Shown here piece by piece: positions 61,896-64,000 of a DNA stretch of 64,000 nucleotides. This DNA is from Rhodothalassiaceae bacterium (GTDB taxonomy: Bacteria; Pseudomonadota; Alphaproteobacteria; Sphingomonadales; Rhodothalassiaceae). Where the stretch lies: positions 1,341,491 to 1,405,490 of the forward strand of contig BPKC01000001.1 of assembly GCA_026004935.1 (NCBI GenBank). Reading direction: 5' to 3'. Within the stretch, counting starts at the first letter, position 1. The number at the start of each line of letters is the position of its first letter. The notes under the pieces were generated by a model that was not told the origin of the DNA, searched no databases, and saw only the letters and a program-made list of their open reading frames with translations. A program made the position numbers and the translations under genes.

Positions 61896-62042
61896 TGCCT
61901 TGACCCCTGGATCCCGCATCACGCCGGCCGGACCGCTTGGCCGGCCGCGCGTCTCCTTAGCGCTCCCGCTTCCGGCGGCCAAGGGCCATCGCAGGGGCGC
62001 AGGGACGGGCCTGAGCCGCCGGCATCCCCGAGCGGGAGAGGA

Positions 62043-62342
62043 TCAGGCATGATCCGCCGCGGCATACCGCGCAATGGCGCGGGCCATGACGATGTCGCGC
62101 TCGGTCACGCCGCCGGCGTCATGGGTGGTGAGCCGGATCGTCACGCGGTTGTAGACGTTCGACCATTCCGGGTGGTGGTCCATCCGCTCGGCGAGCAGCG
62201 CGACCCGCGTGATCAGCGCGAAGGCGGCGTTGAAATCCGCGAATCGCAGATGGCAGGTGATCGCCTTGCCGTCCTCATCGATCCGCCAGCCCGGAAGCCC
62301 GGCGAGGGCCTCTTCGATGGCATCCCGTGACAGGCCGGTCAT
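62043..62342 (-). CDS. phhB: Pterin-4a-carbinolamine dehydratase
   Basis: 99 aa from the ATG at 62342, which has AAAGGAG seven bases ahead; 62375 is an alternative. The family signature [16 protein letters not shown] and [13 protein letters not shown] is complete. It recycles tetrahydrobiopterin after phenylalanine hydroxylation. No phhA gene is in the window. It lies 148 bases upstream of putA on the same strand and divergent from the PAS gene. Confidence 0.93.
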   Translation of the reverse strand: MTGLSRDAIEEALAGLPGWRIDEDGKAITCHLRFADFNAAFALITRVALLAERMDHHPEWSNVYNRVTIRLTTHDAGGVTERDIVMARAIARYAAADHA

Positions 62343-62572
62343 GGCACTCTCCTTTCTGCGTGTTGAAAAAGACAAGCTTCAAAGACTGATGGAGCGTCAT
62401 TTGTAATCTCATGCGTCCCATCTTGGGCCGGCCGGCCGCTTTCTGCAATCATGAGGTGCCGATAATTCTGGAAGACCGGTTTCCGTCATGCTACATTGTT
62501 GGCGCGTGAACCGGGGAGCAGGAGAAGCCGCAAGGCGGGCCGGGTCGCGACGGGGGTACGGCGAGGACCCCG

Positions 62573-63082
62573 ATGCAACAGGTGGATATCGCCGGGACAC
62601 CCGGCTGGATCGATTTCGCGCCGGAAGAGCTGCCGCACGAGAAGGCGCGGCGGCTGCACGCCCTGTGGGTTGAACGCAAGGGCGAGGGCCTGCTTCCGCT
62701 GCGCTCGGCCTTCCATGTGCGCGATCTGCGTTTCTGCCTGACCGAGATCGCGCTGGTGGAGGTGGTGGACGGTCCGCCGCACTTCATCGTCCGCGTCTTC
62801 GGCTCGGACGCGGCCGATCTGTCGGGCCGCGAGCTCACGGGCCGGCCGATGGATTTCAAGGGCCCGCGCGAGCGCGGGTTCTGGATGCTCCGGCACAGGA
62901 AGCCCTTCTTCGTCGAGGATCAGCGGGTCACCTGGTCGGACCGCTTCTATCGCCATTACGACGTGCTGGCGCTGCCGCTCACGCGTGATGGCGAGACGGT
63001 CAGCCACATCCTCTACTGGTTCCACTTCTACGTCGGTGCGCTGGAGATGAGCGAGGCCGCCGACGGCACCAACGGCCGCTGA
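62573..63082 (+). CDS. Stand-alone PAS-domain protein (PAS_5 type)
   Basis: 169 aa. The sequence matches the short PAS_5 family common in alphaproteobacteria: LPLRSAFHVRDLRFCLTEIA, then HFIVRVFGSDAADLSGRELTG, then YWFHFY at the end. There is no output domain, so it probably acts through partners, and its ligand is unknown. Start at 62573; no strong ribosome site is visible. The 230 bases before it contain an A+T-rich patch (62440-62500) but no recognised promoter. Confidence 0.85.
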   Translation: MQQVDIAGTPGWIDFAPEELPHEKARRLHALWVERKGEGLLPLRSAFHVRDLRFCLTEIALVEVVDGPPHFIVRVFGSDAADLSGRELTGRPMDFKGPRERGFWMLRHRKPFFVEDQRVTWSDRFYRHYDVLALPLTRDGETVSHILYWFHFYVGALEMSEAADGTNGR

Positions 63083-63088
63083 GCGCCC

Positions 63089-63289
63089 CTAGCGCGCGCC
63101 GCGCCTGCCGCCGCCGGCCTTGCGCCAGAGCGTGCGCAGGAGGGCCGCCAGCTCCTCGGAGCCGTCGAGGTAGGCGCCGAGCCGGTCGTGGAGGAGGCGT
63201 TGCGCCGCGCGCCGGTCCGCCGGCCGCTCGAGCCGGATCAGCGTCGCCGCGACCCGCTTCAGCCCGTCCGCATCCATCGATGCCATCAT
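63089..63289 (-). CDS. Small basic protein of unknown function
   Basis: 66 aa (start at 63289, or the second methionine). It is helical and basic (ADRRAAQRLLHDRLGAYLDG) and ends in GGGRRGAR. No family recognised. The reading frame looks like coding sequence from its composition, but it has only a weak GGAG upstream and may be a by-product of high G+C. It is convergent with the PAS gene, six bases away. Confidence 0.4.
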   Translation of the reverse strand: MMASMDADGLKRVAATLIRLERPADRRAAQRLLHDRLGAYLDGSEELAALLRTLWRKAGGGRRGAR

Positions 63290-63387
63290 CGTGCCGCCGT
63301 CTCCGCGCTCCGCGTTCCGTCTTCACGCACGAGGATCGCGCCCGCAGGTTACGATATCATGACGCCACCCGCGCGCGGCCGCCACGA

Positions 63388-64000
63388 TCATCCGGCCGGC
63401 GCGGCCGCCGCCCAGGCCATGATCCGCTCCTCCAGGATGTCGAGCGGCAGCGGGCCGTTCTCCAGCACGCGGTCGTGGAAGGCGCGGATGTCGAAGGCGT
63501 TCCCCATCCGCGCCTTCGCGCGCTCGCGCAGCTCCAGGATCTTCTGCTTGCCGATCATGTAGGCGGTCGCCTGGCCGGGCATGACGATGTAGCGCTCGAC
63601 CGCCTTGACGATGTCGCCCTCCGGGTTCGGCGTGTTCTCGAGGTGGTAGCGGATCGCGTCCTCCCGGCTCCAGCGCTTCCAGTGGATGCCCGTGTCCACG
63701 ACCAGCCGCACCGCCCGCCACAGCTCCATCGCCAGCCGCCCGAAGTCGGCGTAGGGGTCCTCGTAGAAGCCCATCTCCTTGGGCAGATACTCGGCATAAA
63801 GCCCCCAGCCTTCGGTAAACGCCGTGAAGCGGGCGTAGCGCTGGAAGCGCGGCACGCCCTCCAGCTCCTGGGCGATCGCGATCTGGAGGTGATGGCCCGG
63901 CACGCCCTCGTGATAGGCCAGCGCCTCGAGCTGGTAGGTGGGCATGTCCGCCATGCGGTAGAGATTGACGTAGTAGACGCCGGGGCGCGAGCCGTCGGGC
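63388..64000 (-). CDS. DUF885 metallopeptidase-like protein (C-terminal part)
   Basis: About 203 residues are visible; the N-terminal part lies beyond the window. The zinc-binding motif YHEGVPGHHLQ is followed by FTAFTEGWGLYAEY and MPGQATAYMIGKQ, the core of DUF885 proteins, which are related to M32-like or oligoendopeptidase-type zinc carboxypeptidases. Full members are about 600 residues with a signal peptide. The substrate is unknown. The real start cannot be seen. Confidence 0.88.
   Translation of the reverse strand, partial: PDGSRPGVYYVNLYRMADMPTYQLEALAYHEGVPGHHLQIAIAQELEGVPRFQRYARFTAFTEGWGLYAEYLPKEMGFYEDPYADFGRLAMELWRAVRLVVDTGIHWKRWSREDAIRYHLENTPNPEGDIVKAVERYIVMPGQATAYMIGKQKILELRERAKARMGNAFDIRAFHDRVLENGPLPLDILEERIMAWAAAAPAG

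Overview
This is a very G+C-rich window (roughly 70% by eye) from a flagellated alphaproteobacterium. The call rests on a MipZ division-site ATPase, a RegB/RegA redox two-component pair, a FlbD-type flagellar regulator and a GGAAC-N17-CGTT (EcfG-type) promoter. The genus cannot be told from the sequence. Nearly all long ORFs opposite the listed genes are shadows caused by the base composition.

Layout. 2-2437: 3' part of an AsmA/YhdP-like envelope gene. 2438-3310: cluster R1 of palindromic repeats. 3311-6982 (minus): a polyamine locus, read as a 41-codon small ORF, ornithine-decarboxylase-type enzyme, deoxyhypusine-synthase-like protein and agmatinase-type ureohydrolase. 7226-11161: cNMP-binding/FHA protein, plant-type asparaginase, an H-NOX-fold protein that seems to lack its haem ligand, an ECF sigma factor, and a small gene behind an EcfG-type promoter. 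11294-15541: ribF and ileS. 15575-17640 (minus): regB-regA. 17691-19852 (minus): a Bax-like glucosaminidase overlapping a class V aminotransferase. 20009-23948: mipZ, VWA protein, DnaJ-domain membrane protein, phosphomannomutase. 24257-27649: clpS, clpA, monothiol glutaredoxin. 27745-28859: two unknown genes in divergent orientation. 29050-34844: mccB, methylglutaconyl-CoA-hydratase-like gene, mccA (leucine/isovalerate breakdown), then threonine ammonia-lyase. 34862-35653: an A+T-rich DUF3800 gene that looks acquired. 35909-40268: a PAS histidine kinase with an eroded ATP-binding domain, SCP2, acyl-CoA dehydrogenase and two small envelope proteins.

40304-50681 (minus) is one flagellar operon transcribed fliF-fliG-fliH-fliN-motA-like-flbD-flhA-flhF-flhG: MS ring and switch, export-ATPase regulator, stator-like protein, transcriptional regulator, export gate and placement/number control. 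Upstream of it is a leucine-dehydrogenase-type gene (50947-52086). 52087-53340 is repeat cluster R2. 53341-56559 (minus): a secreted protein that looks like an inactive M48 peptidase, an aldehyde dehydrogenase and an O-methyltransferase. 56683-58230: an alkaline phosphatase behind a possible Pho box. 58231-58700: repeat cluster R3. 58701-63289: putA, phhB, a PAS protein and a small unknown gene. 63388-64000: 3' part of a DUF885 peptidase.

No rRNA, tRNA, CRISPR array or transposase gene was recognised. The items most worth a second look are the three related hairpin-repeat clusters with compensatory stem changes and local duplications, the polyamine locus with its possible leader peptide, and several apparent pseudo-enzymes (H-NOX-like, M48-like, histidine-kinase-like).
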